DNA of 64,000 nucleotides from Frateuria_A sp051900535 (GTDB lineage: Bacteria > Pseudomonadota > Gammaproteobacteria > Xanthomonadales > Rhodanobacteraceae), in contig NZ_JBHZGI010000004.1 in NCBI RefSeq assembly GCF_051900535.1, positions 186,001 to 250,000 of the forward strand, read 5' to 3'. The translations under genes were made by a program, and so were the position numbers. Each line of letters starts with the position of its first letter. The first letter of the stretch is position 1. The notes under the pieces were generated by a model. That model was not told the origin of the DNA, did no database searches, and worked only from the letters and a program-made list of their open reading frames with translations. This document shows positions 9,026 through 18,403 of this stretch, piece after piece.

Positions 9026-9313
9026 ATGCATTGTTTCGTCTACGCCAGCCAGCGCAAATCCGATACCTACGTGTGGCTCGCCGCACGCGACGAGTTCGGC
9101 GTGGTGCCCGAGTCGCTGTCGATGATGCTCGGTGACCTGCGCTTCGTGCTCGAAGTGCAATTGGACGAGCAGCGCCGCCTGCCGAACGAAGACAGCGAGG
9201 TCGTGCTCGAACACCTGCGCACCCAGGGCTGGCACCTGCAGTTGCCGCCGCAGGAGACGCTCGCGGTCGCCAACCAGTTGCAGCGCAGTACGCCGGACGA
9301 TCGCGACGAATGA
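9026..9313 (+). CDS. YcgL domain protein
   Basis: A 95-residue cytoplasmic protein matching the YcgL family (MHCFVYASQRKSDTYVWLA, then FGVVPESLSMMLGDLRFVLE and QGWHLQLPP). Family members are 90-100 residues long and have no firmly established function. ATG 9026 is preceded by GGAG about 8 bases upstream; the open frame continues further upstream, but the family length fixes this start. It lies 65 bases upstream of the ankyrin gene on the same strand and diverges from fadL. The 200-base gap to fadL should hold both promoters. Confidence 0.85.
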   Translation: MHCFVYASQRKSDTYVWLAARDEFGVVPESLSMMLGDLRFVLEVQLDEQRRLPNEDSEVVLEHLRTQGWHLQLPPQETLAVANQLQRSTPDDRDE

Positions 9314-9365
9314 TTTGTGGTGTCGGGGTTAACGTGCCGTTACCGTCTGCGGCGCCCACGCTTCC

Positions 9366-9371
9366 TATACT
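9366..9371 (+). promoter_or_regulatory. Candidate -10 box directly before the ankyrin gene (leaderless arrangement)
   Basis: TATACT ends exactly six bases before ATG 9378. Transcription would then begin at or next to the start codon. A weak TTACCG lies 20 bases upstream as a possible -35. No Shine-Dalgarno site is present. Confidence 0.4.
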
Positions 9372-9377
9372 CGCGCC

Positions 9378-12300
9378 ATGAACGAGCCCCGATCGCGCCA
9401 CCGCCCGCCGTCCCTGCTCAAGGGTATGGCCTGGTTCCTGCCTGGATGGATTGCCGTGGCGATCGCCGCGCTCGGGGCGCACCCGCTGGCGCTGATCCCG
9501 TTGCTGCTGGCCAATGCACTGACGATGGCGGCGGTATGCCACGCGATCGGTTTCGATCCGGAGCCCCGCTTCGGCCGCACCGTGCTGCGTCGGGGCGCCG
9601 CGCACCTGGTGATGTTCACCGGCTACGTGGCGCTGGTGTTCCTGCTGATCGCCTGGCCGATGCTGGAGTTGCGCCAGCAACCGACGCTGGGCGGCGCACT
9701 GTTGCTGGCCGCTGCACTGGTGGTGGCGCTGGTGTCGCTGTGGCGCGTGTGGCCCGCGTTCGGCCTGGTATTCGTGTGGGACGACGCCTATCCCGCGCAG
9801 AGTGATGGCTCGTGGATCTTCACCGCGACCGCCCGCAGCCTTGCGTTCGGCCGTCACTTGGCGCGCGAGGAACGTTTCTTCAGCCATTTCCTGCCGGCGG
9901 CATTCGCGCTGCTGGTGCTCGCCTATGGCGCCATCGCGCTGACCGGGCTGTATGGCGTGCTGCCCTCGGAATTACGCACCGCGGCGCTGGTCGTCTACGG
10001 GCTGGCGGTGTTGCCGCTGGGTTGCCTGGTGATCGCCAACCGCACCTTGCGCGCGTTGCTGTGCGAGCGCACGCGCCCGCGCCGCCGCGCCGAAGACGCT
10101 CCGCTGCCGGCCGATTTCCTCGCTTCTCCGGCCCCGCGCCCGGCCATGCTGAGCGAGGAAGAGCGCACTGCCGGCGCGCCCGCGCAGGGTCCCGCGCTGC
10201 TCGCGGCCGCGCGCGACGGCGACATCGAGCGCGCACTCGCCCTGCTCGAGGCCGGCGCCGATCCCGACAGCGCGCCGGCGCCGGGCGAGCGCGACCAGCG
10301 TCCGGTACTCACCCTGGCCGCCTTGCTGCCGGACACGCGACTGTTGCGCGCACTGATCGCCAAGGGCGCCGACGTCAATCGCGCCAGCGGCGGCCTGACC
10401 GCCCTCCTCGCGGCCACCCGCGACAGCTGGCACGGTCGCGCCGAGGCGGTCATGACCCTGCTCGCCAACGGCGCCAGCCCGCTGGCCGCCGACGGCGAGG
10501 GCAATACCGCATTGCACGGTGCCGCGCTGAGCGGAGAACCGATCGTCGCCGCGATGTTGCTCGATGCCGCCGCGCCGGTGAACGCGCTAAACCGCGCCGG
10601 CGTCAGTCCGCTTGCCGCGGCCTGCCGCGCGGCCAACTGGCCGCTCGCCAAATACCTGCTCGAGCACGGCGCCAAGCCCGCTCCCGCCGACGGCGAGCCC
10701 GCGCTGGTCGCCGCCGCCGGTATCGCCGACGACGATCCCACCGGCGTCAAGCTGTTGCTCAAGCATCGCGCGAACGTCAACGCCACCGACGCCCACGACC
10801 GCAGTGCGCTGATGACCGCTGCGGCCGAAGGGCACCTGCAGATCGCCCGCGCCCTGCTCGTCGCCGGCGCCAACCCGAACCTGGTCGATCGCCATGGCGC
10901 CACCGCGCTGATGGAAGCGGCGCGCTGCGGCGCCAGCGAGCTGGTGCAGGCGTTGGCCGACGCGCACGCGGACGCCCGCGCCAGTGACAACCACGGTCGC
11001 GACGCGCTCACCCTCGCCTGCCAGTCGCCCCGCGCGCAGGCCGCGACCGTGCGCGCGCTGCTCGCGCTCGGCGCCGAGCCCAGGCGTGCCGGCAGCGATG
11101 GCCGCAGCGCGCTGGACCATGCCGCGGCCGCCGGTCGCTGGGACCTGGTCGCGTTGCTCGACCCGGAATCGCCGCTGCCCGCCAGCCTCGGCGGCGACAC
11201 GCCGGACGACGACGACACGCCGGCGCGATTGCTCGAAGCTTTGCGCCAAGGTCAGTGGGCGGTCATCGCGACGTTCGCCGAGCGCGCGCGCCAGTGGCCG
11301 CAACCCCAGCTCGCGCAACTCTACCTGGATCTCGCAACGCCCGGCCTCGGCGCGGCGCGACGCTGGCTGCTCGAACACGGGCTCGCGGCCGAAGCATTTT
11401 TGCCCGCGGCGACGATCGAGCCCGGGCACGCACCGCACCTGCCTGGCCAGCGCCTGTTCGATGCATTGCTGGTCCAACTGCCCGCCTCCACCGAAGCGGT
11501 CGACGGCCTGCTCGAGGCCGGCGCCACGCCCGCCGGCGCCCATCTGCTCGCGCAGGCGCTGGTTGCCCTGGGCGACAGCGCCCTGGGCGCGGCACTGCCG
11601 CTCAGGCTGCTCGAGGGCGGCGCCGACGCCTTCGGGCCCGATGCACGCGAGCGCACGCCGCTGCACCTGGCGGCGATCCACCGGCACGGCGCACTCCTCG
11701 AAGCCCTGCTGGCACGCGGCTGCGATCCCAACGCACGCGATGGTTCCGGCCGCACGCCGCTGTTTGCCGCGATCGAACATGGCGAGAGCGGGTTGGCGCT
11801 GGTGCGCGCGCTGATCGCCCACGGCGCCGATGCCGAAGCCACCGACGCCAACGGCGAAACGCCACTTGGCCTTGCGCTGGAGCACGGCGCCATCCAGCAC
11901 TGGCTGGACTGGGGCGACTGGACGCGCCCGCGCCGCGCGCTGACCGCCACGGACCTTCCCGCCGCCACCCGCACGGGCGTGCTGACCGCGGTCGAGCGCC
12001 TGCTCGAGCTGGGCTTCGACGTCGATACCCGCGACGCGCAGGGCGCCACCGCGCTGCTGCATGCCTGTGGTGCCGGCCACCGTGAGATCGCCCTCTGCCT
12101 GCTCGACGCCGGCGCGGATGCCACGCTGGCGGCCGGCACGGGCGTCACGCCGCTCGCGGCGGCGGTGGGTGCGCGCCGCGATGCACTGGTGGGTGTGCTC
12201 CTGGAGCATGGCGTGCAGGTGGACCAGCGCCTGCCCGGCGAGACCACCGCGCTGATGGTCGCCGCTGCGCTGGGCTATCCGGAACTCGTCGAGCACCTGC

Positions 12301-12821
12301 TCGCCGCCGGCGCCGACATACACGCGGTGGACATGCGCGGACGCACCGCGCTGCACGCCGCCGCGCAGTTCGGCTTCGAGCACAACGACAGCCTGCGCGC
12401 GCGGCGTCTGTTCGACGTGCTGTTCAAGCACGACGCCGACGTCAACCGCGCCGACAACGAAGGCAAGACACCGTTGCTGCTGCTGCTCGGCGCACAGTTC
12501 AAGCCGGGCTCCGCCTGCGACGCCACCCACCTGGCGGCCCTGCTGCCGGTGCTGCTGGACGCCGGCGCGCAGTTGGAACATGCCGACCAGCGTGGCGTCA
12601 CCGCGTTGCACGCCTGTGCCATGCACGCACTGCTGCCGGCCGCGCGCGTGCTGCTGGCCCGCGGCGCCGACCGCCAGGCCACCGACGCCTTCGGCCGCAC
12701 CCCGGCCGACGTGGCCCGCCACCTGGGCCTGGTCGATATCGCCCACGAGCTGGCCGCGCGCAGCAACGCGGTGCCCAGCGTCCGGCAGATGCTGCGCCAG
12801 CCGGCGCAACCGGCGGAGTAA
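9378..12821 (+). CDS. Large membrane-anchored ankyrin-repeat protein
   Basis: A 1147-residue protein in two parts. Residues 1-245 hold five or six hydrophobic helices (for example around 15-55, 75-95, 108-135, 172-195 and 200-220), followed by an Arg-rich stretch. Residues about 270-1130 are about twenty ankyrin repeats with the usual TALHAAA and LLxxGADVN patterns, for example GNTALHGAALSG, DRSALMTAAAEGHLQIARALL and GRTALHAAAQFG. A degenerate spacer (about 605-740, with DDDD near 618) splits the repeats into two blocks. The repeats should lie on one face of the inner membrane as a binding platform. Similar proteins occur in Xanthomonadales, but I know of no assigned function. No partner gene is obvious. 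The start ATG has no Shine-Dalgarno site but has a TATACT box six bases upstream. Confidence 0.85.
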   Translation: MNEPRSRHRPPSLLKGMAWFLPGWIAVAIAALGAHPLALIPLLLANALTMAAVCHAIGFDPEPRFGRTVLRRGAAHLVMFTGYVALVFLLIAWPMLELRQQPTLGGALLLAAALVVALVSLWRVWPAFGLVFVWDDAYPAQSDGSWIFTATARSLAFGRHLAREERFFSHFLPAAFALLVLAYGAIALTGLYGVLPSELRTAALVVYGLAVLPLGCLVIANRTLRALLCERTRPRRRAEDAPLPADFLASPAPRPAMLSEEERTAGAPAQGPALLAAARDGDIERALALLEAGADPDSAPAPGERDQRPVLTLAALLPDTRLLRALIAKGADVNRASGGLTALLAATRDSWHGRAEAVMTLLANGASPLAADGEGNTALHGAALSGEPIVAAMLLDAAAPVNALNRAGVSPLAAACRAANWPLAKYLLEHGAKPAPADGEPALVAAAGIADDDPTGVKLLLKHRANVNATDAHDRSALMTAAAEGHLQIARALLVAGANPNLVDRHGATALMEAARCGASELVQALADAHADARASDNHGRDALTLACQSPRAQAATVRALLALGAEPRRAGSDGRSALDHAAAAGRWDLVALLDPESPLPASLGGDTPDDDDTPARLLEALRQGQWAVIATFAERARQWPQPQLAQLYLDLATPGLGAARRWLLEHGLAAEAFLPAATIEPGHAPHLPGQRLFDALLVQLPASTEAVDGLLEAGATPAGAHLLAQALVALGDSALGAALPLRLLEGGADAFGPDARERTPLHLAAIHRHGALLEALLARGCDPNARDGSGRTPLFAAIEHGESGLALVRALIAHGADAEATDANGETPLGLALEHGAIQHWLDWGDWTRPRRALTATDLPAATRTGVLTAVERLLELGFDVDTRDAQGATALLHACGAGHREIALCLLDAGADATLAAGTGVTPLAAAVGARRDALVGVLLEHGVQVDQRLPGETTALMVAAALGYPELVEHLLAAGADIHAVDMRGRTALHAAAQFGFEHNDSLRARRLFDVLFKHDADVNRADNEGKTPLLLLLGAQFKPGSACDATHLAALLPVLLDAGAQLEHADQRGVTALHACAMHALLPAARVLLARGADRQATDAFGRTPADVARHLGLVDIAHELAARSNAVPSVRQMLRQPAQPAE

Positions 12822-12842
12822 TCACGCTGACGCGATCTGAAG

Positions 12843-12882
12843 GCCCCTCCCCGCCGGAGAGAGGGTTTGGGTGAGGGGCGGG
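12843..12882 (+). repeat. REP-like intergenic palindromic element, copy 1
   Basis: A GC-rich element between convergent genes. GCCCCTC (12843-12849) pairs with GAGGGGC (12873-12879), around a core of the type CCGGAGAGAGGGTTTGGG. The same core recurs near 22351 (inverted), 49174 and 49527. It could also act as a bidirectional transcription stop. Confidence 0.6.
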
Positions 12883-12946
12883 GCGCGCGGTAAAGCCGGA
12901 CCGATGCCGAAAAATAGCGCTCTGTGTCGTCAGCGTCCCCGTGCCC

Positions 12947-14755
12947 TTACAGGGGTGGCGACGACGACTCCGGTCGTTCCCGCTCCGCGTCCGCCTCGAA
13001 CAACTGCTCCAGGTCCGCCAGTGCCTCGCGCGTGGTCTGCACGATGCGCGCGTCGTCGTCGTACACCAGATACTGCCGCTTGAGCAGCTCGGCATCCTGC
13101 TGGCGAAAACGTTCCACCCGCGCCGCAGCCACGTCCCGGGACATGCCCAGCGCCTCCAGCGTCATCTGCGTCATCTGCAGGCTGGAGCAGAGCGTCTCGC
13201 GCACCGGGTCGTCGATCCCCAGATCCATCAGCCGCCACACGTGCTGGCGGTTGCGCGCGCGCGCGATGACCCTCAGGTGCGGATACTGCCGGCGCACCAG
13301 CCGCGCCACGCGCAGGCTCGATTCGGGATCGTCGCTGGCCAACACGAACACCTCGGCCTTGTCCGCCTGCGCCGCGCGCAGCAGTTCCGGTCGCGCCGGG
13401 TCGCCGTAGAAGATGTCGTTCCAGCCGCCGAAGCGCTGCACCAGGTCGATCTGCTCGACCGAGTGGTCGAGCGCCACGAAGCGGATGCCCTGCGCGCGCA
13501 GCACGCGCGCCACGATCTGGCCCATGCGCCCGTAGCCGGCGATGATCACCTTGGGCGTCTCGGTCTCGATGGTGTCGTACTCGCGCACCGCCTTCTTCGG
13601 CCGCGCCCCGAGCAGCCGCCCGGTGAGCGCGACCAGCAGCGGCGTCAGCGCCATCGACAGCGTGATCGCCAGCACCAGCCGGTTGTGCAGCGTGCCATCG
13701 AGGATGCGCTGCCCAGCGGCGATGTTCAGCACCACGAAGGCGAACTCGCCGCCGCTGGCCAGCAATACCGCCAGGCGCAGCGACTCGCCGCGGTCGAGCC
13801 CGCCGACCAGCCGTCCCAGCGGCCACAGCAGCACGCCCTTGACCAGCAGCAGGCCGGCGACCAGCGCCAGCACGCGCAGCGGCTCGCCGAGCAACAGCGA
13901 CAGATCCATCGACATGCCCACGCTGATGAAGAACAGCCCCAGCAACAGGCCCTTGAACGGCTCCAGGTGGGATTCCAGCTCGTGGCGATATTCCGAATCG
14001 GCCAGCAGCACGCCAGCCAGGAACGCCCCCAGCGTGGAAGAGACGCCCACCCGTTCCATCAGCCATGCCGTGCCCATGACCACCAGCAGCGCGGTGGCGG
14101 TGGACACCTCAACCGCATCGGCCTTGGCGACGAAGCGGAATACCGGCCGCAACAGGTAGCGTCCGCCGACCACCACCGCCACGATCGCAGCCACCGTGCG
14201 CAGCACGCCCGCCGAGTCCATGCCGTGCCCGCCCGAGGCCGCCAGCAGCGGCACCGCGGCGATCAGCGGGATCGCCGCCAGGTCCTGGAACAGCAGGATC
14301 GCGAACGCCTGGCGCCCGTAGGCCCAACCGGCCTCCTTGCGCTCGGCCAGGATCTGCAGGCCGAACGCGGTGGACGACAGCGCCAGGCTGCCGCCCACGA
14401 TCACCGCCGCCCGGCCGCTCAGGCCGAACCAGGCGAAGCCGATCGCACCGATCGCGATGCCGCAGGCCAGCACCTGCATCAGGCCGGTGCCGAACACCGC
14501 GCGCCGCATCACCCACAGGCGTTGCGGCGAGAGCTCCAGGCCGATCACGAACAGCATCAGCACCACGCCGAACTCGGAGATGGTCGCCACGCCGGCGGTG
14601 TCGGCGACCAGTCCCAGCAGTTGCGGGCCGATCACCACGCCGGCGAGCAGGTAGCCCAGCACCGAACCCAGGCGGAAGCGCTTGGTCAGCGGCACGGCGA
14701 TCACCGTCGCCAGCAGGAACACCAGCGCGGTTTCGAGGTAATGATGGCTTTCCAT
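12947..14755 (-). CDS. CPA2-family monovalent cation:proton antiporter, KefB/KefC type
   Basis: A 602-residue inner membrane antiporter with an N-terminal Na+/H+ exchanger domain (about 1-385, twelve or so helices, with VLMLFVIGLELSP and LLLGLFFISVGMSMD). A cytoplasmic TrkA-N/RCK domain follows (about 405-520) with the nucleotide-binding pattern VIIAGYGRMGQIVARVL. The organisation is that of KefB/KefC glutathione-gated potassium efflux systems or related K+/H+ antiporters. The C-terminus (about 560-602) is acidic and charged. ATG 14755 gives the standard start MESHHYLETALVF. No KefG or KefF ancillary gene is adjacent, so glutathione gating is not assured. Converges with the ankyrin gene. Confidence 0.9.
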   Translation of the reverse strand: MESHHYLETALVFLLATVIAVPLTKRFRLGSVLGYLLAGVVIGPQLLGLVADTAGVATISEFGVVLMLFVIGLELSPQRLWVMRRAVFGTGLMQVLACGIAIGAIGFAWFGLSGRAAVIVGGSLALSSTAFGLQILAERKEAGWAYGRQAFAILLFQDLAAIPLIAAVPLLAASGGHGMDSAGVLRTVAAIVAVVVGGRYLLRPVFRFVAKADAVEVSTATALLVVMGTAWLMERVGVSSTLGAFLAGVLLADSEYRHELESHLEPFKGLLLGLFFISVGMSMDLSLLLGEPLRVLALVAGLLLVKGVLLWPLGRLVGGLDRGESLRLAVLLASGGEFAFVVLNIAAGQRILDGTLHNRLVLAITLSMALTPLLVALTGRLLGARPKKAVREYDTIETETPKVIIAGYGRMGQIVARVLRAQGIRFVALDHSVEQIDLVQRFGGWNDIFYGDPARPELLRAAQADKAEVFVLASDDPESSLRVARLVRRQYPHLRVIARARNRQHVWRLMDLGIDDPVRETLCSSLQMTQMTLEALGMSRDVAAARVERFRQQDAELLKRQYLVYDDDARIVQTTREALADLEQLFEADAERERPESSSPPL

Positions 14756-14852
14756 CCGCGCGACGCCTTGGTGGGGATGCCTCCGATTATTCCACGCCGC
14801 ACCCGCCACGACCGCCGCGTCGTTGAGCACGCAACCGTGGGATGATCGCGCG

Positions 14853-15677
14853 ATGACTTCCTTCAAGCTCGCGATCGCCGGCCTGTTGCTGCCTGGCCTG
14901 GCCTTGGCTTCGTCCGTCCCGGTGCAGGGCTACACGGTCGTGCACGCCTTCCCGCACGATCCGTCGGCCTATACCGAAGGGCTGGTCTATCTGGACGGCT
15001 ATCTCTACGAGGCCACGGGGACCGTCGGCGCGTCCTCGGTGCGCAAGGTGGACCTCGCCAGCGGCAAGGTGCTCCAGCAGACGCCCACGCCGTGGCCGGA
15101 TTACGGCGAGGGGATCGTGGCGTGGAGGAACCAGCTCATCCAGCTGAGCTGGCAGGACCACGAAGGCTTCGTGTACGACCTGGCCACGCTGGCCCCGCGC
15201 GCGAAGTTCGCGTACCCGGGCGAAGGCTGGAGCCTGACCACCGACGGCACCCACCTGCTGATGAGCGACGGTACGCCGACCATCCGCATCCTCGATCCGG
15301 ACTCGTTGCAGCAGATCGGCCACATCGATGTCACCGCCGACGGCCAGCCATTGGCGAACCTCAACGAGCTGGAATGGGTGAAAGGCGAGCTGTACGCCAA
15401 CGTCTGGCTGACCGACCGCATCGCGCGGATCGACCCGGCCAGCGGCCGCGTCATCGGCTGGATTGACCTGGCCGGCCTGGTGCCCGCGCCCGAAACGCTG
15501 GCGGACCCCGCGAACGACGTACTCAACGGCATCGCCTACGACACCGTGCACGACCGCCTGTTCGTCACCGGCAAGCGCTGGCCGCGGATGTATGAAATCC
15601 GGCTGGCACCGGCGCATCGCGATGCAACGGTGGGCCACGCCACGGCGAAGACCGCGTCACCGGCAGCCGGCCCCTAG
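14853..15677 (+). CDS. Glutaminyl-peptide cyclotransferase, beta-propeller type
   Basis: A 274-residue exported enzyme that converts N-terminal glutamine to pyroglutamate. It belongs to the plant/bacterial five-bladed beta-propeller class known from Xanthomonas campestris. The signal peptide is about 1-20 (LLLPGLALASS). Family signatures are present: HDPSAYTEGLVYLDGYLYEATG, WPDYGEGIVAW, LSWQDHEGFVYD, GEGWSLTTDGTHLLMSDG, LNELEWVKGELYANVW and DVLNGIAYDTVHDRLFVTGKRWP. Glu and Trp residues in these motifs line the active site in the family. The C-terminus has an extra tail of about 25 residues. The start ATG 14853 diverges from the antiporter. Pyroglutamate formation could protect other exported proteins of this region; that is inference. 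Confidence 0.9.
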   Translation: MTSFKLAIAGLLLPGLALASSVPVQGYTVVHAFPHDPSAYTEGLVYLDGYLYEATGTVGASSVRKVDLASGKVLQQTPTPWPDYGEGIVAWRNQLIQLSWQDHEGFVYDLATLAPRAKFAYPGEGWSLTTDGTHLLMSDGTPTIRILDPDSLQQIGHIDVTADGQPLANLNELEWVKGELYANVWLTDRIARIDPASGRVIGWIDLAGLVPAPETLADPANDVLNGIAYDTVHDRLFVTGKRWPRMYEIRLAPAHRDATVGHATAKTASPAAGP

Positions 15678-15853
15678 CGCGACGCGGGCCGGCACTGCGC
15701 ATCGAAGTGCACAGCAAGACCGCGCGCCGCCGGCGCTACCAACGACAAACCGGTCGGGACGGCCATGGTTGCCGCGGCGATCCGCGCCGGCAGTGCGGCT
15801 ATCCGCGCCACGCATCTGTTCGCCGGCTGATCGCTTGTTGGTGATCGAGATGC

Positions 15854-16027
15854 TCAACGGCCGGTGTTGCCGGCCGCTGCGGCAGGCGCATGCCGCACGA
15901 AGGCGCGCATGGTCAGGCCGGGCACGGTGCGAAAGGTCATCGGCCGCGGCGCACCGGCGTCGGCGACCTGCCGCCAGATGCCCTGCAAGGCGGCCAGGTC
16001 GCGAGCGTTCGGATCAAGAGCTTCCAT
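15854..16027 (-). pseudogene. Short ORF that looks like an internally deleted TIGR03067-type gene
   Basis: A 57-codon frame 22 bases downstream of hemB. Its first half, DPNARDLAALQGIWRQVA, resembles the N-terminal LQGTW motif of TIGR03067-type proteins. Its second half, APRPMTFRTVPGLTMRAFVR, resembles their C-terminal PRPTxF...PG segment. The roughly 80 central residues expected between them are missing. The frame is open and could still make a small protein, but it reads best as the product of an in-frame deletion. No clear ribosome site is visible. The family comparison is from memory and needs a search. Confidence 0.4.
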
Positions 16028-16049
16028 GCTGTTGTTTCTGTGGGTAAGG

Positions 16050-17042
16050 CTATTCGCCGCGCAGCCAGCGGGCGGCATCGATGGCGTAATAGGTGAGGAT
16101 CGCATCCGCGCCGGCGCGCTTGAACGCGATGAGCGATTCGAGCACCACCGCCTTCTCGTCCAGCCAGCCGTTCTGCGCGGCCGCCTTGAGCATCGCGTAC
16201 TCGCCCGACACCTGGTAGACGAAGGTCGGCGCGCCGAAGGTGTCCTTTACCCGGCGCAGCACGTCCAGATAGGGCATGCCTGGCTTGACCATCACCGCGT
16301 CGGCGCCTTCGGCCAGGTCCAGCTCCACCTCGCGCAGCGCCTCGTCCGAGTTGGCCACGTCCATCTGGTAGGTGTGCTTGTTGCCCTTGCCCAGGTTCGC
16401 CGCCGAGCCGACCGCGTCGCGAAACGGTCCGTAGAAGCTGGAGGCGTACTTGGCCGAGTAGGCGAGGATACGGGTGTGGATGTGACCGGCGGCTTCCAGC
16501 GCATCGCGGATGGTGCCGATGCGGCCGTCCATCATGTCCGACGGCGCGACGAAATCCATGCCCGCTTCGGCCTGGGCCAGCGACATCTTCACGAGCGCCT
16601 CGACCGTGGGTTCGTTCATCACGTAGCCGTCGGCGTCGATGAGGCCGTCCTGGCCATGCGTGGTGTAGGGATCGAGCGCCACGTCGCCGATCAGGCCCAG
16701 TTCGGGGTATTTCGCCTTCAGCGCGCGGGTGGCGCGGTGCATGAGGTTGTCCGGGTTCCACGCCTCGGCGGCGTCTTCACTCTTGACCGACGGGCCGGGC
16801 GACGGGAACAGCGCCAACGCGGGGATGCCCAGGCGCACGCACTCGCCGGCCAGCTTGAGCAACTCGTCGATGGAGAGCCGCGCCACGCCCGGCATCGAAG
16901 GCACGTTCTCGCGCTGGCCCTCGCCCTCGATCACGAACGCCACCATGATGAGGTCGCTCGGCAGCAGGCTGTGCTCGCGCATCAGCGCGCGGGAGAAGGC
17001 GTCGCGACGCATGCGGCGCATGCGGATGGCGGGGAAGTTCAT
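16050..17042 (-). CDS. hemB: Delta-aminolevulinic acid dehydratase (porphobilinogen synthase)
   Basis: A 330-residue cytoplasmic enzyme that joins two 5-aminolevulinate molecules to make porphobilinogen in haem synthesis. The two Schiff-base lysines lie in YSAKYASSFYGPFRD and MVKPGMPYLD. The metal-site segment reads GDVALDPYTTHGQDG, with Asp in place of the Cys residues of zinc enzymes. This makes it a magnesium-type enzyme like that of Pseudomonas aeruginosa. ATG 17042 (MNFPAIRMRRMRRD) is the usual start; an upstream open extension is not supported. It diverges from glk across a 292-base gap. Haem supply links it loosely to the cytochrome oxidase genes at the left end. Confidence 0.96.
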   Translation of the reverse strand: MNFPAIRMRRMRRDAFSRALMREHSLLPSDLIMVAFVIEGEGQRENVPSMPGVARLSIDELLKLAGECVRLGIPALALFPSPGPSVKSEDAAEAWNPDNLMHRATRALKAKYPELGLIGDVALDPYTTHGQDGLIDADGYVMNEPTVEALVKMSLAQAEAGMDFVAPSDMMDGRIGTIRDALEAAGHIHTRILAYSAKYASSFYGPFRDAVGSAANLGKGNKHTYQMDVANSDEALREVELDLAEGADAVMVKPGMPYLDVLRRVKDTFGAPTFVYQVSGEYAMLKAAAQNGWLDEKAVVLESLIAFKRAGADAILTYYAIDAARWLRGE

Positions 17043-17334
17043 GGCAGATCCGTCGCTGGTGCGAAAGGCGCCATTGTACGCCGCGGGCTTCGCAAGCCTT
17101 CCCGCTGCGGCGTTCCATCGCGCGCCGTCCGGACATGCCCGAACCCACGACCCTGCATGACGCCGCCAGGCTCCGCCATCGAAGCCGCATGGTTCACCCC
17201 ATCCATCCAGTGCGTCACACATTTTCCACGACCGTCGCACGACGAGCGGTCCGCAAGTAGCCAGTCAGGCCGGTTTCCGATACCTTCCCCCGATTGCCGC
17301 CGCGCCCGCGACGCTGCGCCCACAGAACGACCCG

Positions 17335-18351
17335 ATGAGCTTCGACACCCACCCCCCCACCCTGCTGGCCGACCTCGGCGGCACCAACGTGCGCTTTGCG
17401 CTTGCCGACGTCGGCGCCGCGGAGCCGCTCATGGCCGACAGCGTGCGCCGCTACCGCGTGCGCGACTTCGCCACGCTGGCCGACACCATCCGGCAGTACT
17501 TCGCCGACACCGGGCTGACCGCGCCGCGCGCGATCATCGCCGCGGCCGGGCGCATCGCCGACGGCGAGACGGTGCAGATCACCAACAATCCGTGGGCGGT
17601 TGCCGCGCATGCGCTGCAGGCGGACCTGGGGATGGAGTCGGTGCGCCTGGTCAACGACTTCGCCGCGCAGAGCATGGCCGTTTCGCTGCTGCAGCCGCAG
17701 CACCTGAAGGCCGTCGGCGACCTGCCGCTGCCGCGGCTGGACCGTCGCGACCACCAGACCTTCGTGGTGATGGGCCCCGGCACCGGGCTGGGCGTGGGTG
17801 GCCTGCTGCGCCGCGATGGCCACTGCAGCGTGCTGGAAAGCGAAGGCGGCCACGCCGGCTTCGCTGCGCACAGCCGCGAGGACATTGAAATCCTGCACCG
17901 GCTCAACGAGCGTTTCGGCCGCGTCTCCAACGAGCGGCTGATCTGCGGCAACGGGCTGGTGAACCTCTACGGCGCGCTGGCCGACATCGCCGGCGAGCGC
18001 GCGCAGGAGTACACCCCCGAGGACATCACCGCGCACGCCGGCGCCGGCACCGACCCGTTGTGCGTGCGCACGGTGGAAACGCTGGCCGGCATCTTCGGCT
18101 CGGTCGCCGGCGACCTGGTGCTGACCCTGGGCGGCTGGGACGGCGTCTACCTCACCGGCGGCCTGCTGCCGATCCTGCTGCCGTGGCTGCAGCGTGGCGG
18201 CTTCCGCCAGCGCTTCGAAGCCAAGGGCCGCTTCAGCGACACCATGCGCCAGGTGCCCACCATCGCCGTGCTGCACCCGGAACCGGGCCTGCTCGGAGCC
18301 GCCGCGCTGGCGGTGATGGAAACCGGCCGCCCTCTGCTGCCGCGGGCGTAG
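17335..18351 (+). CDS. glk: Glucokinase
   Basis: A 338-residue ATP-dependent glucose kinase of the bacterial ROK-unrelated Glk family. The phosphate-binding motif LLADLGGTNVRFAL lies at about residues 10-24, the sugar-binding segments are NNPWAV and LVNDFAAQ, MGPGTGLGVGG is the second phosphate loop and ESEGGHAGFA is the sugar contact. It converts glucose to glucose 6-phosphate for the Entner-Doudoroff or pentose phosphate pathways (gnd is elsewhere in the window). It is followed after 52 bases by a HAD phosphatase on the same strand. Confidence 0.95.
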   Translation: MSFDTHPPTLLADLGGTNVRFALADVGAAEPLMADSVRRYRVRDFATLADTIRQYFADTGLTAPRAIIAAAGRIADGETVQITNNPWAVAAHALQADLGMESVRLVNDFAAQSMAVSLLQPQHLKAVGDLPLPRLDRRDHQTFVVMGPGTGLGVGGLLRRDGHCSVLESEGGHAGFAAHSREDIEILHRLNERFGRVSNERLICGNGLVNLYGALADIAGERAQEYTPEDITAHAGAGTDPLCVRTVETLAGIFGSVAGDLVLTLGGWDGVYLTGGLLPILLPWLQRGGFRQRFEAKGRFSDTMRQVPTIAVLHPEPGLLGAAALAVMETGRPLLPRA

Positions 18352-18403
18352 ACGCTACCTGGCCGGCTCGCCGGTATCCTCGCTGGATGACCAGGAGGCA
18401 CCG

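Noticed and set aside
15657..15857. A 66-codon minus-strand frame between glutaminyl cyclase and the short remnant
   Set aside because: It has no ribosome site, a composition of random high-GC sequence, and overlaps the end of the glutaminyl cyclase gene.
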